A DNA stretch of 64,000 nt from Hyphomicrobiales bacterium (lineage in GTDB: Bacteria; Pseudomonadota; Alphaproteobacteria; Rhizobiales; MH13): positions 496,001 through 560,000 of the forward strand of contig JAEPOK010000002.1 in assembly GCA_017642935.1 (NCBI GenBank). Reading direction: 5' to 3'. The translations under genes and the position numbers were made by a program. Below, in pieces: positions 1-8,931 of this stretch; positions within the stretch are counted from its first letter, which is position 1; each line of letters starts with the position of its first letter. Under the pieces are notes generated by a model, which saw nothing but the letters and a program-made list of their open reading frames with translations, was not told the origin of the DNA and did not search any database.

Positions 1-225
1 CTGCTGGGAAAGGGCCTTGGGACCGAGGTGATGCGGCAATTTTGCCAGAAGCTCTTCAACGAAGGGGCGCCGCGTCTGATCATCGATCCCGATGCCAGCA
101 ACGCTCGCGCTGTGCGCGCCTACGAAAAGGCGGGCTTCTCCCGTTTTGACCAGTATACCAATGCGGATGGCTCCATCACGCTGCTGATGGAAATGTTTCC
201 GCCTGAAGGACACACCACTTTATGA
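1..225 (+). CDS. GNAT-family N-acetyltransferase, C-terminal part (cut by window edge)
   Basis: The frame is open from the first base, so the start lies outside the window. The visible 74 residues carry the acetyl-CoA binding loop (GKGLGTEVM, near the first base) and the typical GNAT ending in which an Asn-Ala-Arg-Ala-x-x-x-Tyr-x-Lys-x-Gly-Phe stretch closes the fold. The '[10 protein letters not shown]' wording resembles aminoglycoside-6'-acetyltransferase-like GNATs, but the substrate cannot be told from this fragment. The stop codon overlaps the hslU start by four bases (ATGA), so the two are probably co-transcribed; in related rhizobia a GNAT gene often sits between hslV and hslU, which would place hslV just off the left edge (inference). 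Confidence 0.75.
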   Translation: MLGKGLGTEVMRQFCQKLFNEGAPRLIIDPDASNARAVRAYEKAGFSRFDQYTNADGSITLLMEMFPPEGHTTL

Positions 226-1538
226 GCAACCTTGCTGCCACCTTCTCCCCCCGTGAGATCGTTTCTGAACTCGACCGCTTCATCATCGGCCAGCATGACG
301 CCAAACGCGCCGTGGCCATCGCCCTGCGCAACCGCTGGCGCCGTCAGCAGCTCGATGAGACCTTGCGCGAAGAGGTGATGCCGAAGAACATTTTGATGAT
401 CGGACCAACGGGCGTCGGCAAAACCGAGATTTCCCGGCGGCTTGCCAAACTTGCCAACGCGCCTTTCATCAAAATCGAAGCCACGAAATTCACCGAGGTC
501 GGCTATGTCGGTCGCGATGTGGAACAGATCGTTCGCGACCTCGTTGAAGCGGCCATTGGTTTGGTGCGCGAGCAACGCCGCAAGAAAGTTGAAGCCAAGG
601 CGCATATCGCCGCCGAAGACCGCGTCTTGGACGCGCTGGTCGGCGAAAACGCCTCACCGGCCACCCGCGACAGCTTCCGCAAGAAGCTGCGCGAGGGTGA
701 TCTCAACGATAAGGAAATCGAGATCGATGTCCGTGACGTTGGTGGCGCGCCGATGTTCGAGATCCCAGGCATGCCCGGCGCCAATATGGGCATGATCAAT
801 ATGAGCGACATGCTCGGCAAAGCTTTTGGCGGCGCGCGTACCAAAAAGCGCCGGGTAACAGTCGCCGACAGTCACGATCTGCTTCTGGCCGAAGAATCCG
901 ACAAGCTTCTGGACGATGAAGAGATCACCCATGAAGCCATCCAGCTAACCGAAAATCATGGCATCGTGTTTCTCGATGAGATCGACAAGATTGCGTCTAG
1001 CTCCGGGCGCGGTGGCGATGTGTCTCGCGAAGGCGTGCAGCGCGATCTGTTGCCGCTGGTCGAAGGGACGACGGTTTCAACCAAATATGGCCCGGTGAAA
1101 TCCGACCATATTCTGTTCATCGCCTCCGGCGCGTTCCATGTGGCCAAACCCTCGGACCTGCTTCCGGAACTTCAGGGCCGTTTGCCCATTCGCGTTGAGC
1201 TGAAGGCGCTGACCCGCGATGATTTCCGCCAGATCCTGCGCGATACCGAAGCCAGCCTCATCAAGCAATATGTCGCGCTGATGGGCACAGAGGATGTGAC
1301 GATCACCTTCACCGATGATGCGATCGATGCGATTGCCGACGTGGCGGTTGATCTCAACGGCTCGGTTGAAAACATCGGTGCTCGCCGTCTGCAAACGGTG
1401 ATGGAGCGAATCTTGGATGAAATCTCCTTCACAGCACCGGATCGTGCGGGCGAAGAAATCGTGATCGACGCCGATCATGTGCAGGACAATATCGGTGAGC
1501 TGGCAAAGAACACCGATTTGTCTAAGTTCATCCTGTAG
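222..1538 (+). CDS. hslU: ATP-dependent protease ATPase subunit HslU (ClpY)
   Basis: HslU is the AAA+ unfoldase that feeds proteins to the HslV peptidase in the cytoplasm. The 438-residue product has the family's usual length. Walker A GPTGVGKT lies at residues 61-68, Walker [10 protein letters not shown] near residue 248, and the I-domain (rich in Gly/Met, [15 protein letters not shown]) lies between them. The C-terminus ends in SKFIL, the tail type that inserts into HslV to activate it. The start overlaps the preceding GNAT gene by four bases. Its stop directly abuts the stop of the convergent XRE gene with no spacer. Confidence 0.97.
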   Translation: MSNLAATFSPREIVSELDRFIIGQHDAKRAVAIALRNRWRRQQLDETLREEVMPKNILMIGPTGVGKTEISRRLAKLANAPFIKIEATKFTEVGYVGRDVEQIVRDLVEAAIGLVREQRRKKVEAKAHIAAEDRVLDALVGENASPATRDSFRKKLREGDLNDKEIEIDVRDVGGAPMFEIPGMPGANMGMINMSDMLGKAFGGARTKKRRVTVADSHDLLLAEESDKLLDDEEITHEAIQLTENHGIVFLDEIDKIASSSGRGGDVSREGVQRDLLPLVEGTTVSTKYGPVKSDHILFIASGAFHVAKPSDLLPELQGRLPIRVELKALTRDDFRQILRDTEASLIKQYVALMGTEDVTITFTDDAIDAIADVAVDLNGSVENIGARRLQTVMERILDEISFTAPDRAGEEIVIDADHVQDNIGELAKNTDLSKFIL

Positions 1539-1997
1539 TTAGCCAGATTCACCCTGCTCATCGGCCCGCCGACGTTTGCCCTGGACAGGTTCCAGGGCAG
1601 GCGCGACGCCCTCAATCAGCATCTCAATGACGTTTTCCAGATAGATGCAGTCGTTCGCCGACAGGTGGTCGATGCGCTGCGCGAACACATTGGCAAGCCG
1701 CGTCGCGTTGGGGCTGAGGTCTACCGTGTCGACCACAACTCGCGGGTGCGAGAGAAAGGCCAGCGTTTCAAGCTCGTCGGCATCGTCCCAGATGAGATTG
1801 AAATAGCCGACGATCTGCTGGACGAAGGCCCAGTTGGGCAGGCCGCGCTTGCCATGTTCCAGGGCCGACAGATAGGCGCTCGATACGTTAAGCGCCTCGG
1901 CCATCTCGGCCTGGGTGACGCTGCGCGCTTCGCGCAACTGACGCAGCTTGACCCCAAGCGGGGTCAACGTCGCAGATTTCTGGGCCTGGGCTTTCAT
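1539..1997 (-). CDS. XRE-family helix-turn-helix regulator
   Basis: The 152-residue product has a lambda-repressor-type helix-turn-helix at about residues 12-65 (LGVKLRQLREARSVTQAEMA... SSAYLSALEHGKR), followed by a short C-terminal domain of unknown role. I chose the ATG at 1997 because the open frame further upstream runs through the end of the smr gene, which stops at 2008. It therefore follows smr by ten bases and is likely the last gene of the mltA-smr unit. The family binds DNA as a dimer; the target here is unknown. Small XRE genes behind smr are common in rhizobial genomes (recalled, not checked). Confidence 0.85.
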   Translation of the reverse strand: MKAQAQKSATLTPLGVKLRQLREARSVTQAEMAEALNVSSAYLSALEHGKRGLPNWAFVQQIVGYFNLIWDDADELETLAFLSHPRVVVDTVDLSPNATRLANVFAQRIDHLSANDCIYLENVIEMLIEGVAPALEPVQGKRRRADEQGESG

Positions 1998-2007
1998 CGC
2001 CCCAACA

Positions 2008-2679
2008 CTAGCGTTGGGGTTTCTTGGCGCGCAAGCGCACATAAAGCGCGCCATCCCCACCATGGCTTGCATGCGCCGGTTCGACCCCCAAGACAGCCGC
2101 GCGCATGTCCGGTGCCGAAAGCCAGCCGGGAACCGCCTTGCGCAGAATGCCCGACCCAACGGCCCAAGGCGGCGCATCGGGATGCGGGTCGCGAACACGT
2201 GACCCCTTACCGGTGATCACCAGCACCGTGCGATGTCCGTTGGCGTGTGATCGCCAGATAAAGGATCGCAATACGTCATGCGCTTCGTGCTGGCGCAGCC
2301 CATGCAAATCGAGGCGCGCATCGATGGGCGTGCGTCCACGGGCAATGCGACTGCGTGATTTGCGATCCAACTCCACCAGCGGCGGTTGCGTCGTGCCGGT
2401 GGCAGGTCTTTTTGACGGTGGCGCTGACTGGCTTCGCGTGTTTCGCGCTTCTGAATGACCCGGCTGATGATGTTTCAACGCTCCTTTGGCCGGATGCATC
2501 GGATGCGGTTGCGAGGCCGTGGTTTTCACTTGGTCGCTTTCCAGAAACTCAGCCAGGGCTTGTGAGTAGCGCGCCCGTTGTTTGGCATCAAGCGGATCGA
2601 CCGTCCGCTTCACCCGTTCCCAGAGGCCGGCCTCGCTGTCACCAGATTTGGGAGCAGGTTTTGGCTTCTTGCCGCTCAT
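2008..2679 (-). CDS. Smr-domain protein (MutS2 C-terminal-type nuclease domain)
   Basis: The 223-residue product carries a C-terminal Smr domain: LDLHGL, then VLVITGKG, then GGDGALYVRL, the three landmark segments of the fold. The N-terminal ~120 residues are low-complexity, charged and Pro/Ser/Thr rich. Stand-alone Smr proteins are endonuclease-like or nucleic-acid-binding; the biological role of this alphaproteobacterial form is not established. The start overlaps the mltA stop by four bases, so it is translated from the same transcript. Confidence 0.88.
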   Translation of the reverse strand: MSGKKPKPAPKSGDSEAGLWERVKRTVDPLDAKQRARYSQALAEFLESDQVKTTASQPHPMHPAKGALKHHQPGHSEARNTRSQSAPPSKRPATGTTQPPLVELDRKSRSRIARGRTPIDARLDLHGLRQHEAHDVLRSFIWRSHANGHRTVLVITGKGSRVRDPHPDAPPWAVGSGILRKAVPGWLSAPDMRAAVLGVEPAHASHGGDGALYVRLRAKKPQR

Positions 2680-3848
2680 GAGGGATCTTTGTCGATCGGA
2701 TTCGGCATGAGGAGCGTGAAGGTCACGGGTTGGTTCACGGCGCCAGCAACCTGTCCTGCTTCACTGCCCGAGCCGATGAAAATGTCGCCACGCGCCGGTC
2801 CGACAATCGCCGAACCTGTGTCTTGAGCGACCATAAGTCGCCTAAGCAAATGGTCCTCGCCGGGCAGCGGCTCGCCGGACTGTACAAAGACGGGCGTGCC
2901 AAATGTGTGCAAATGGCGATCGACTGCAAGACTTCGACCGGGTGTCAATGGCACGCCTGCTGCGGCGACCGGCCCTGCAGTCGGATCAAAATCCTCCGCC
3001 ATGGCGAAAAAGATGAAAGATCGATTCGTAGCCAGAACGATATCGCGATCCTCAGGCGTCGCGTCCGCAAGCCAGGCGCGCAAGCTGTCCATGGTCACAT
3101 CTTCCAGCGCCATGTCGCCACGCTCGACAAGCGTACGCCCGATTGGGGTGTAGGCATGACCTGACTTGCCGGCAAAGTTTACACGCTGGACCGATCCATC
3201 GGTCATGGCCAGGCGCGCTGAGCCTTGAATGTGGATGAAGAAAGCATCCACCGGGTCTTCCAGGTAGACCAGCTCAAGGCCTTGCCCTTGCAGGGCGCCT
3301 GCCATGATGGCCGCTCGGTCTGGAAAGGCTTGAAAGCCTTCCGCGGTGGCGCGGCCCCAGGTCACGTTCTGATCAATACCCAAGCTTTCTGCGGTTGCAG
3401 GCAGTTCGACCAGATCGGCAGGACGGGCATAGAGCGGATACTGAAACGTCCCGGTGCGCTCAAACGAAGCGCGCAGCTGCGGCTCGTAATAGCCGGTGAG
3501 TAGCCCCGACGCCTTCACCGTATGGGGTGTGAAGTTCTGCTCGAAGAAGGCTCGGGCGTCCTGGTCGGGATCGTCCCGAAGCAGAGCACAAACCGCCTGA
3601 AGGGCTTCCCCGTCCACGCCGCTTGGTCGTGTTCTAGGCGGATGATCGCGCGTGCGCTCGCAGGTTCGCGCAAAGGCTGCCAGCGCCGCAGCATGATCGT
3701 CCGACGCCCAACCATCCAAGGCGTCATAACTGGTTGAAACCAGAGGCGCTGGAAAGCTATCGGCCATGACGGGCCCTGATATCAGACAGATGGCCGCCAA
3801 TCTGAGCGCGCCGTGCAACCATGTCTGGTGCCGCGCCACCCATGCCAT
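2676..3848 (-). CDS. mltA: Membrane-bound lytic murein transglycosylase A
   Basis: MltA cleaves the beta-1,4 bond of peptidoglycan, forming 1,6-anhydro-muramyl ends, in the periplasm. The 390-residue product begins with a signal sequence (hydrophobic stretch ending ...GPVMADS, about residue 30). I see no lipobox cysteine, so it may be soluble or differently anchored. Family landmarks are GLLTGYYEP near residue 118, DAFFIHIQGSARL in the middle, and the C-terminal 3D domain with AVDRHLHTFGTPVF followed by a GxARGDIFIGSG segment. It is the first gene of the minus-strand unit mltA-smr-XRE, and its neighbour upstream is the Tim44-like gene 17 bases away, probably in the same operon. Confidence 0.93.
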   Translation of the reverse strand: MAWVARHQTWLHGALRLAAICLISGPVMADSFPAPLVSTSYDALDGWASDDHAAALAAFARTCERTRDHPPRTRPSGVDGEALQAVCALLRDDPDQDARAFFEQNFTPHTVKASGLLTGYYEPQLRASFERTGTFQYPLYARPADLVELPATAESLGIDQNVTWGRATAEGFQAFPDRAAIMAGALQGQGLELVYLEDPVDAFFIHIQGSARLAMTDGSVQRVNFAGKSGHAYTPIGRTLVERGDMALEDVTMDSLRAWLADATPEDRDIVLATNRSFIFFAMAEDFDPTAGPVAAAGVPLTPGRSLAVDRHLHTFGTPVFVQSGEPLPGEDHLLRRLMVAQDTGSAIVGPARGDIFIGSGSEAGQVAGAVNQPVTFTLLMPNPIDKDPS

Positions 3849-3865
3849 TGCAAACCTTAGACCGC

Positions 3866-4543
3866 TTAGGTCGCTTCGGTAGCGACGAGCTTCCAGTTGG
3901 GATCGCCGCTGCCGGTGTCGCGCGCAAACGTCCAGATATCGGTCATCTCGGTCACTTCGGTTGGATCGCCGTCAATGACCCGGCCATCGGAGTCTTTGGT
4001 CACCGAAATCAGCTGGCTTTTGAAGCGCATGGTGATCTGGGCGATCGATCCAGCGAGCTCAGCTTCCACGATGTCAGACTTATCCAGGCCAATGAACGTG
4101 AAGTCGACGGTTTCGCCGGCGGCGTTGCGATCATCGATCGCCTGGACAAAGCCCTGATAGACCTCGTCGTCCAACAGTGGTTGCAGCGTGGACTTATCGC
4201 CGGCGGCAAAGGCCGTAACGATCATCTCATAGGCGAGGCGCGCACCATCGACGAATTCGCGGGCGTGGAACGTCGGATCGGCGGACAGCAGAGTCTTCAG
4301 CGCGTCTTCAACGGCTGAGCCTGGCTTCACCACGCCACCGATCTGATCATCGGAGTCAGTGGTCGGCCGAGCGCGCGCTGTCGGCAAAGTGACGACCTTG
4401 TCGCCGCCAGTCTCGGCCTCTTCACGAGCCGTGTAGGGATCAAACGGCGGACGTTCTTCACCGGTGCGTTTGCCCAAGACCGAGCGCAAACGGAAAAAGA
4501 TGACCACAGCAATGGCCAGGAAGAACAGGGTATAAATATCCAC
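3866..4543 (-). CDS. Tim44/TimA-domain membrane protein
   Basis: The 225-residue product has one N-terminal membrane helix (YTLFFLAIAVVIFFRLRSVLG, residues 4-24), a charged linker, then a Tim44-like domain covering about residues 80-223 (FVDGARLAYEMIVTAFAAGDKSTLQPLLDDEVYQGF). This is the usual architecture of alphaproteobacterial TimA/Tim44-like proteins, relatives of the mitochondrial import factor. Function in bacteria is not settled; an inner-membrane anchoring role is likely. The start codon is GTG. It lies directly upstream of mltA, and faces fxsA across a 216-base divergent gap. Confidence 0.88.
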   Translation of the reverse strand: MDIYTLFFLAIAVVIFFRLRSVLGKRTGEERPPFDPYTAREEAETGGDKVVTLPTARARPTTDSDDQIGGVVKPGSAVEDALKTLLSADPTFHAREFVDGARLAYEMIVTAFAAGDKSTLQPLLDDEVYQGFVQAIDDRNAAGETVDFTFIGLDKSDIVEAELAGSIAQITMRFKSQLISVTKDSDGRVIDGDPTEVTEMTDIWTFARDTGSGDPNWKLVATEAT

Positions 4544-4759
4544 CGGCGTCCACGTTTCGGCCCTTGGGACTAGCGCGGATGATCGCGCGGGCCGAACCTT
4601 CTTGTTGGGTTGGGTTAATTGGAACTCATATGTAGGTGCGTTTCAAGCAGCATCCAGGGGTCGGCGCAAGCACGATAGCGTTACTTGGCCTGCTCGCATC
4701 GTCGCATTTGGTGTCGAGCCTGCACCAATTGGCGCTTGTAACCACCCTAACGTGGCCCC

Positions 4760-5284
4760 ATGTTGGCGATCATGCCTTTTGCTCTGATTTTTTTGCTGTT
4801 CATTTTCCTGGAAATAGCCGGTTTCGTCGCGATGGCGAACGCAATCGGCCTTTTGGGCGTTTTTGCATTGATCGTGCTCGGCATCCTTGCCGGCGGTCTG
4901 GTCATCAGGACCATTGGCCTAGCCAGTGTTCAGCGTATGCAACAGCGCGCGCAGGCTGGGGAAACCGTTGGCCAAGAGCTTGGTGGCTTGGTGCTCGGGT
5001 TTCTTGGTGGTGTTTTGCTGATCGTTCCGGGCTTTTTGACCGATCTGATTGGTCTGGCGCTGCTGATCAAGCCGATTCAGACTCTGGTTTGGCCGCGGTA
5101 TGGGCGGCAAATGGCCGGTCGCATGCCTGACGTCACCCAGGGCGGACGGCAGAGCGCTGACTGGCAAACGCCGAACAGCAGCCATCGGCCTGCCAATGAT
5201 GCGGTGGTGATCGATGCGGACCCAGAGCCCTCGGACGGCTCGCCCAATCGCTCGCAGAAAGAGCGTAATCCCTGGGGCTCTTGA
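4760..5284 (+). CDS. fxsA: FxsA-family membrane protein
   Basis: The 174-residue product has the FxsA pattern: two or three N-terminal membrane segments (PFALIFLLFIFLEIAGFVAM; LLGVFALIVLGILAGGLVI) and, after a short loop with RMQQRAQAGE, a further hydrophobic hairpin (GGVLLIVPGFLTDLIGLALL). The C-terminal 60 residues are polar. In E. coli FxsA overproduction relieves phage-T7 exclusion by the F plasmid; the normal role is unknown. An alternative start is the ATG at 4772. It stands alone between the divergent Tim44-like gene and secB. Confidence 0.85.
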   Translation: MLAIMPFALIFLLFIFLEIAGFVAMANAIGLLGVFALIVLGILAGGLVIRTIGLASVQRMQQRAQAGETVGQELGGLVLGFLGGVLLIVPGFLTDLIGLALLIKPIQTLVWPRYGRQMAGRMPDVTQGGRQSADWQTPNSSHRPANDAVVIDADPEPSDGSPNRSQKERNPWGS

Positions 5285-5440
5285 ACTGGATTCACCAAAC
5301 AGGGCGCTGACCAGGCCGCTATTGTCGGCCAATCGCTTGCCGCCCGGCAGTCAAAATGGTAGCCACCGCCCACGTTTATGCGCCTGACCTTCAAGCGCGC
5401 ATGACACCAGCTTCCCCAAACTCAAGGAATGATGAGCCCC

Positions 5441-6031
5441 ATGGCACGTAAGAAGGCATCTGAGACACCGGCAGACGACGAGAAAAAGGCAGACGACAAG
5501 GCTGAAGAAACCAAAGCGGACGCGACGCCGACCAATGGCGGTGGTGCCGCAGCAGCGGCAGCCGCCGCAGCGGCTGCCAAGCCCGCCGGCGCGGCGCCTC
5601 GGTTCCAAGCTCTTGCCCAGTACATCAAAGATTTGTCGGTCGAGAACCCAAACTCACCAGAGTCCATGCGCGGCGGAAAACAGCCGAAGATCGACATCAA
5701 TGTCTCGGTTGGCGTCAATCCGAAGGCGGAAGGCACCAATGAAGTGGTGCTGAAACTGGACGCCAAAGCTGGCTCCGGCAAAGATATGCTGTTTGCCGTT
5801 GAGCTTGCCTATGCCGGCCTCTTCCGCGCGGAAAACATGACCCAGGAGCAGACGCAGGTTGCCCTGATGATCGAAGGTCCGCGGCTCTTGTTCCCGTTTG
5901 CCCGCGAGATTCTGGCCAATGCGACGCGTCAAGCCGGGTTCCCGCCGCTGATGCTTGACCCAGTGGACTTCTTGGCGCTCTACCGCCAGCGCGCAGCACA
6001 AGCACAGGCTGCCCAGGCCGCTGCCAGCTAA
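5441..6031 (+). CDS. secB: Protein-export chaperone SecB
   Basis: SecB is the cytoplasmic tetrameric chaperone that hands unfolded precursors to SecA. The SecB core occupies about residues 50-185: LAQYIKDLSVENP, KIDINVSVGV, AYAGLF and the C-terminal FPPLMLDPVDFLALY. Unusual is a charged N-terminal extension followed by 11 consecutive alanines (residues 36-46) before the core. Three in-frame ATGs occur (5429, 5432, 5441); the AAGGA at 5424-5428 is too close to the first two, so I prefer 5441, though this is not certain. A strong terminator follows at 6057-6090. Confidence 0.93.
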   Translation: MARKKASETPADDEKKADDKAEETKADATPTNGGGAAAAAAAAAAAKPAGAAPRFQALAQYIKDLSVENPNSPESMRGGKQPKIDINVSVGVNPKAEGTNEVVLKLDAKAGSGKDMLFAVELAYAGLFRAENMTQEQTQVALMIEGPRLLFPFAREILANATRQAGFPPLMLDPVDFLALYRQRAAQAQAAQAAAS

Positions 6032-6056
6032 ATTGCTCGAACAAACTCTCGGGTTT

Positions 6057-6090
6057 AAGGCCGCGCTCTCTTCGGAGCGCGGCCTTTTTT
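6057..6090 (+). terminator. Rho-independent terminator of secB
   Basis: A 12-bp perfect stem (AAGGCCGCGCTC with GAGCGCGGCCTT) encloses a six-base loop and is followed by a run of T. It lies 26 bases after the secB stop and ends at the stop codon of the convergent dnaQ. Confidence 0.9.
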
Positions 6091-6796
6091 ATGATTTGTC
6101 TGTCACAGGCAGAAGGTCTTGGTAGCGGGACCAAACGGCATCCTCGCCAAGCGTTGCCACAAACGCAGCATGCGCTGCCCGATCGTCGTCGGTTAGGCGG
6201 CTTGGAAGCGGTGAAGGGCGCGGGGGTACGCTTGTCGCAGCGATGGTCTGGCGGCGTTCGCTATCGCCGAAACTCATAGCCTTCTGACGAGCACCAATAA
6301 GCTCCACATAGACCTCGGCCAGGAGCTGGGTATCGAGCAGAGCATTGTGTTTTTCACGCGCTGAGAGATCGATCCCAAATCGCTTGCAAAGCGCATCCAG
6401 GGAATTGTCAGAGCCTGGGAATTTCCGGCGGGCGATCGCGACTGTGTCGATCATGCGCTCAAATGACATTGTCGCCAGGCCACACCGCTCCAGCTCGGCA
6501 TTAACGAAGCCGAAATCGAACATCGCGTTGTGGGCAACCAGGCGCGCATCCCCAATGAAATCGACCCATTTGTCTGCGACGGCGTCAAACAAAGGCTTGT
6601 CGGCGAGGAAAGCGTCGGAAAGCCCGTGAACTTCCTCGGCCTTTGCTGGCATCGGGATCGTTGGGTTCACATATTCGTGGAACTCGACGCCAGTCGGCAC
6701 GAAGTCGATCATCTCGATTCCGGCGATCTCGCAGACCCGGTCGCCGTCTTTGGCGCGCAGGCCGGTGGTCTCAACGTCGAAAATGATGTCGCGCAT
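6089..6796 (-). CDS. dnaQ: DNA polymerase III epsilon subunit (proofreading 3'-5' exonuclease)
   Basis: The 235-residue product has the three DEDDh exonuclease motifs: FDVETTGL (residues 6-13, catalytic Asp7 and Glu9), AHNAMFDFGF in the middle, and HNALLDTQLLAEVY with the His and the last Asp. The C-terminal ~50 residues would bind the polymerase alpha subunit. I start at ATG 6796, preceded by AGGGA eight bases upstream, rather than at 6844, which adds a non-conserved leader. It is the downstream end of the dnaQ-coaE-aroE-maf-PPSR block found beside the origin in Caulobacter. Confidence 0.93.
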   Translation of the reverse strand: MRDIIFDVETTGLRAKDGDRVCEIAGIEMIDFVPTGVEFHEYVNPTIPMPAKAEEVHGLSDAFLADKPLFDAVADKWVDFIGDARLVAHNAMFDFGFVNAELERCGLATMSFERMIDTVAIARRKFPGSDNSLDALCKRFGIDLSAREKHNALLDTQLLAEVYVELIGARQKAMSFGDSERRQTIAATSVPPRPSPLPSRLTDDDRAAHAAFVATLGEDAVWSRYQDLLPVTDKS

Positions 6797-6864
6797 GCTT
6801 GGGTCCCTTGGTGGAGAAGAATCATGGCGCGATTCGCCGCGCAAGGGAATCGGAAGGTCGGCCG

Positions 6865-7446
6865 TTATGCACGCAATTCGGCAAGGATTGTACGAACTTC
6901 GTCGCGCGCGGCCTCTACGCCGTGGTCGGTGGAGACAAGAAAATCCGCGCGGGCGATCTTGTTGACCTGGGGCATCTGTCGGTCGATCAGCATGGAGGCA
7001 GTCGCCTCATCCATGCCCGGGCGAGCGAGCAAGCGGGCGCGCTGCGTCTGCGGATCGCAATGGACAACCACGACCTTGTCCATGCGGCTCTCACTGCCGG
7101 TTTCGAAGAGAAGTGGGATATCGAAGACCATCACATCGTGCCCGTCGGCCAGCGCGTCAGCAGCGGCGCGGCGTTCGCGCGCTTGAACCAGCGGGTGGAC
7201 GATGGCCTCCAGCTTGGGAAAAAGCGAAGGATCATCCGCCAGCGCTTTCTTCAAAGCGGCACGGTCCACTGCACTGCCAATGATGGCACCTGGGATCAAA
7301 GCGCCGACCGGTGCGACGCCTTCCTGCCGATAGATTTCATGCACGGCGGCATCGGCATCATGGACCGGAACGCCCTCATCGGCGAAAAGTTGGGCTGTGG
7401 TGGATTTGCCAGTGGCAATGGAACCAGTGAGACCAACACTTATCAT
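6865..7446 (-). CDS. coaE: Dephospho-CoA kinase
   Basis: CoaE phosphorylates the 3'-hydroxyl of dephospho-CoA in the last step of coenzyme A synthesis. The 193-residue product has the P-loop GSIATGKST (residues 8-16), the DADAAVHEIY segment, and PLLFETG in the CoA-binding lid region. The ATG at 7446 is chosen because it puts the P-loop at the expected distance; the longer frame runs into aroE. It starts one base after the aroE stop (7448), so the two are clearly coupled. Confidence 0.94.
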   Translation of the reverse strand: MISVGLTGSIATGKSTTAQLFADEGVPVHDADAAVHEIYRQEGVAPVGALIPGAIIGSAVDRAALKKALADDPSLFPKLEAIVHPLVQARERRAAADALADGHDVMVFDIPLLFETGSESRMDKVVVVHCDPQTQRARLLARPGMDEATASMLIDRQMPQVNKIARADFLVSTDHGVEAARDEVRTILAELRA

Positions 7447-7447
7447 C

Positions 7448-8311
7448 TTAAGTCTTTGTTTTTGCTTGAATATCATCCAGAACGCGCTGGCGTAGCGCTG
7501 GCGTGACTGTCGGCCGAATGCCAAACCAACGCTCAAACCCCGGCACGGCCTGATGCAACAACATGCCCAGCCCATCGACCGTCGGATGACCGCGTTCGTG
7601 CGCCGAGATCAACAAGGGCGTATCGAGCGGCGTGTAGACGATGTCAGTTACAGTTGCGCCATCGGCCAGGTGATTCAGCGCGATCGCTAGTGGCGGCTGG
7701 CCCTCCATGCCGAGCGCCGTGGTGTTGACGAGCAATCCGGCAGCACTTGCGTGTTCATTGAAGGCCTCAAGGCCGCCGGCAACAACGCGACCCTGCCCAA
7801 AATGGCGGGCAAAGTGGGCAGCGAGAGCATCAGCGCGGTCTAACGATCGATTGAGCAATAGGACGCGGTCTACGCCTGATATCAGAAGCGCATCGACAAT
7901 GGCGCGGGCGGCGCCACCTGCTCCGAGAATCAGCGCAGTATTGGCCTTGGGGTGTTTTGCCCAGTCTGGCGCTCGATCGGCGAGGTTGGCCAAAAACCCC
8001 TCCCCGTCCGTGCTGGTTCCATGGAGTGCGCCGTCCTCCAGCCACAGCGTGTTGACGGCGCCGAGCCGTGCAGCGTGCTCGGCGACATGGTCACAGGCAG
8101 CCAGTGCGGTTTCCTTGTGGGGGATGGTGACATTGGCGCCGACCAGACCTTGCCCGGCGAAATCGGCAAACCAGGCCGCGGCACTTTCCGGATTGACGGC
8201 GATTGCCGTGTACGTCGCGTCCAAGCCATGCTCGGCAATCCAGGTGCCGTGAATGAGGGGTGACCGAGAATGGCTGATCGGCCAGCCGAGAACGGCAGCG
8301 TGTTTGGTCAT
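7448..8311 (-). CDS. aroE: Shikimate dehydrogenase (NADP+)
   Basis: AroE reduces 3-dehydroshikimate to shikimate in aromatic amino-acid synthesis. The 287-residue product shows the substrate site GWPISHSRSP near the N-terminus, NVTIPHKE with the catalytic lysine, the Asp-bearing STDGEGF, and the NADP-binding GAGGAARA. In many AroE proteins the residue before TDG is Asn; here it is Ser (GTSTDG), a point worth noting but not enough to doubt the call. Its 3' end is one base from coaE and its 5' end overlaps maf by four bases. Confidence 0.94.
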   Translation of the reverse strand: MTKHAAVLGWPISHSRSPLIHGTWIAEHGLDATYTAIAVNPESAAAWFADFAGQGLVGANVTIPHKETALAACDHVAEHAARLGAVNTLWLEDGALHGTSTDGEGFLANLADRAPDWAKHPKANTALILGAGGAARAIVDALLISGVDRVLLLNRSLDRADALAAHFARHFGQGRVVAGGLEAFNEHASAAGLLVNTTALGMEGQPPLAIALNHLADGATVTDIVYTPLDTPLLISAHERGHPTVDGLGMLLHQAVPGFERWFGIRPTVTPALRQRVLDDIQAKTKT

Positions 8312-8931
8312 GCGGAAGATGGTTCCAGAAGCGGGTCGATGCCGTGCTCGCGCAGCGCCGCCAAGAGCGGCAAAAGCGGCAGGCCGAGGATGGTGAAATA
8401 GTCGCCTTCGATCCGTTCAAACAGTGCGGCGCCCAATTCCTCAAGGCGGTACGCGCCAACGCTTTGCGTCGCAGCCTCGCCGGCGCGATCGAGGTAGGCG
8501 GATCGTTCGGCTTCTGAAAGCGGGCGCATCGTCAGGCTCGCGCGATCATGGCCGGTCCAGAGCGTTTGACCGTTTCTTACAAGCGCGACAGCTGCAATGA
8601 GGTGATGGGTCGACCCCTGAAGCCTGGCGAGCTTGTCGTCGGCCTCGGCGCGCGATTGTGCTTTGTGGAGCAGCTTTCCCTCGTGCTCAAGCACCTGATC
8701 GGCACCGATGATCAGTGCTCCTTGATTCGATAGCGAAACGGTCTCACTGACGGCTTGCGCTTTGGCTGTTGCCAAGGCGACCGCCAACTCCTCCGGCGCC
8801 AATTCACCAAGCTGATCTTCGAGCGAGCGTTCGTCGATGGCGGCAGTCTGAACGGTGAAGTGAACGCCCGCGCCTTCCAGCATGGCCCTGCGTATCGATG
8901 AACCCGAGGCGAGGACAAGGTTCCTGATCAT
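8308..8931 (-). CDS. maf: Maf-family nucleoside triphosphate pyrophosphatase
   Basis: Maf/YceF proteins hydrolyse non-canonical or modified NTPs. The 207-residue product begins with the family motif LASGSSIRRAML and contains GADQVL, the 'DQ' variant seen in the YceF (7-methyl-GTP) branch rather than the 'DTVV' of the dTTP/UTP branch, so a YceF-like specificity is the better guess. ATG 8931 is the start that gives the correct N-terminus; the longer frame upstream belongs to the PPSR gene. Overlaps of four bases join it to PPSR above and aroE below. Confidence 0.9.
   Translation of the reverse strand: MIRNLVLASGSSIRRAMLEGAGVHFTVQTAAIDERSLEDQLGELAPEELAVALATAKAQAVSETVSLSNQGALIIGADQVLEHEGKLLHKAQSRAEADDKLARLQGSTHHLIAAVALVRNGQTLWTGHDRASLTMRPLSEAERSAYLDRAGEAATQSVGAYRLEELGAALFERIEGDYFTILGLPLLPLLAALREHGIDPLLEPSSA

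Noticed and set aside
120-605. 161-codon minus-strand frame opposite hslU
   Set aside because: It is the antisense shadow of a highly conserved gene, as are most long alternate frames in this GC-rich window.
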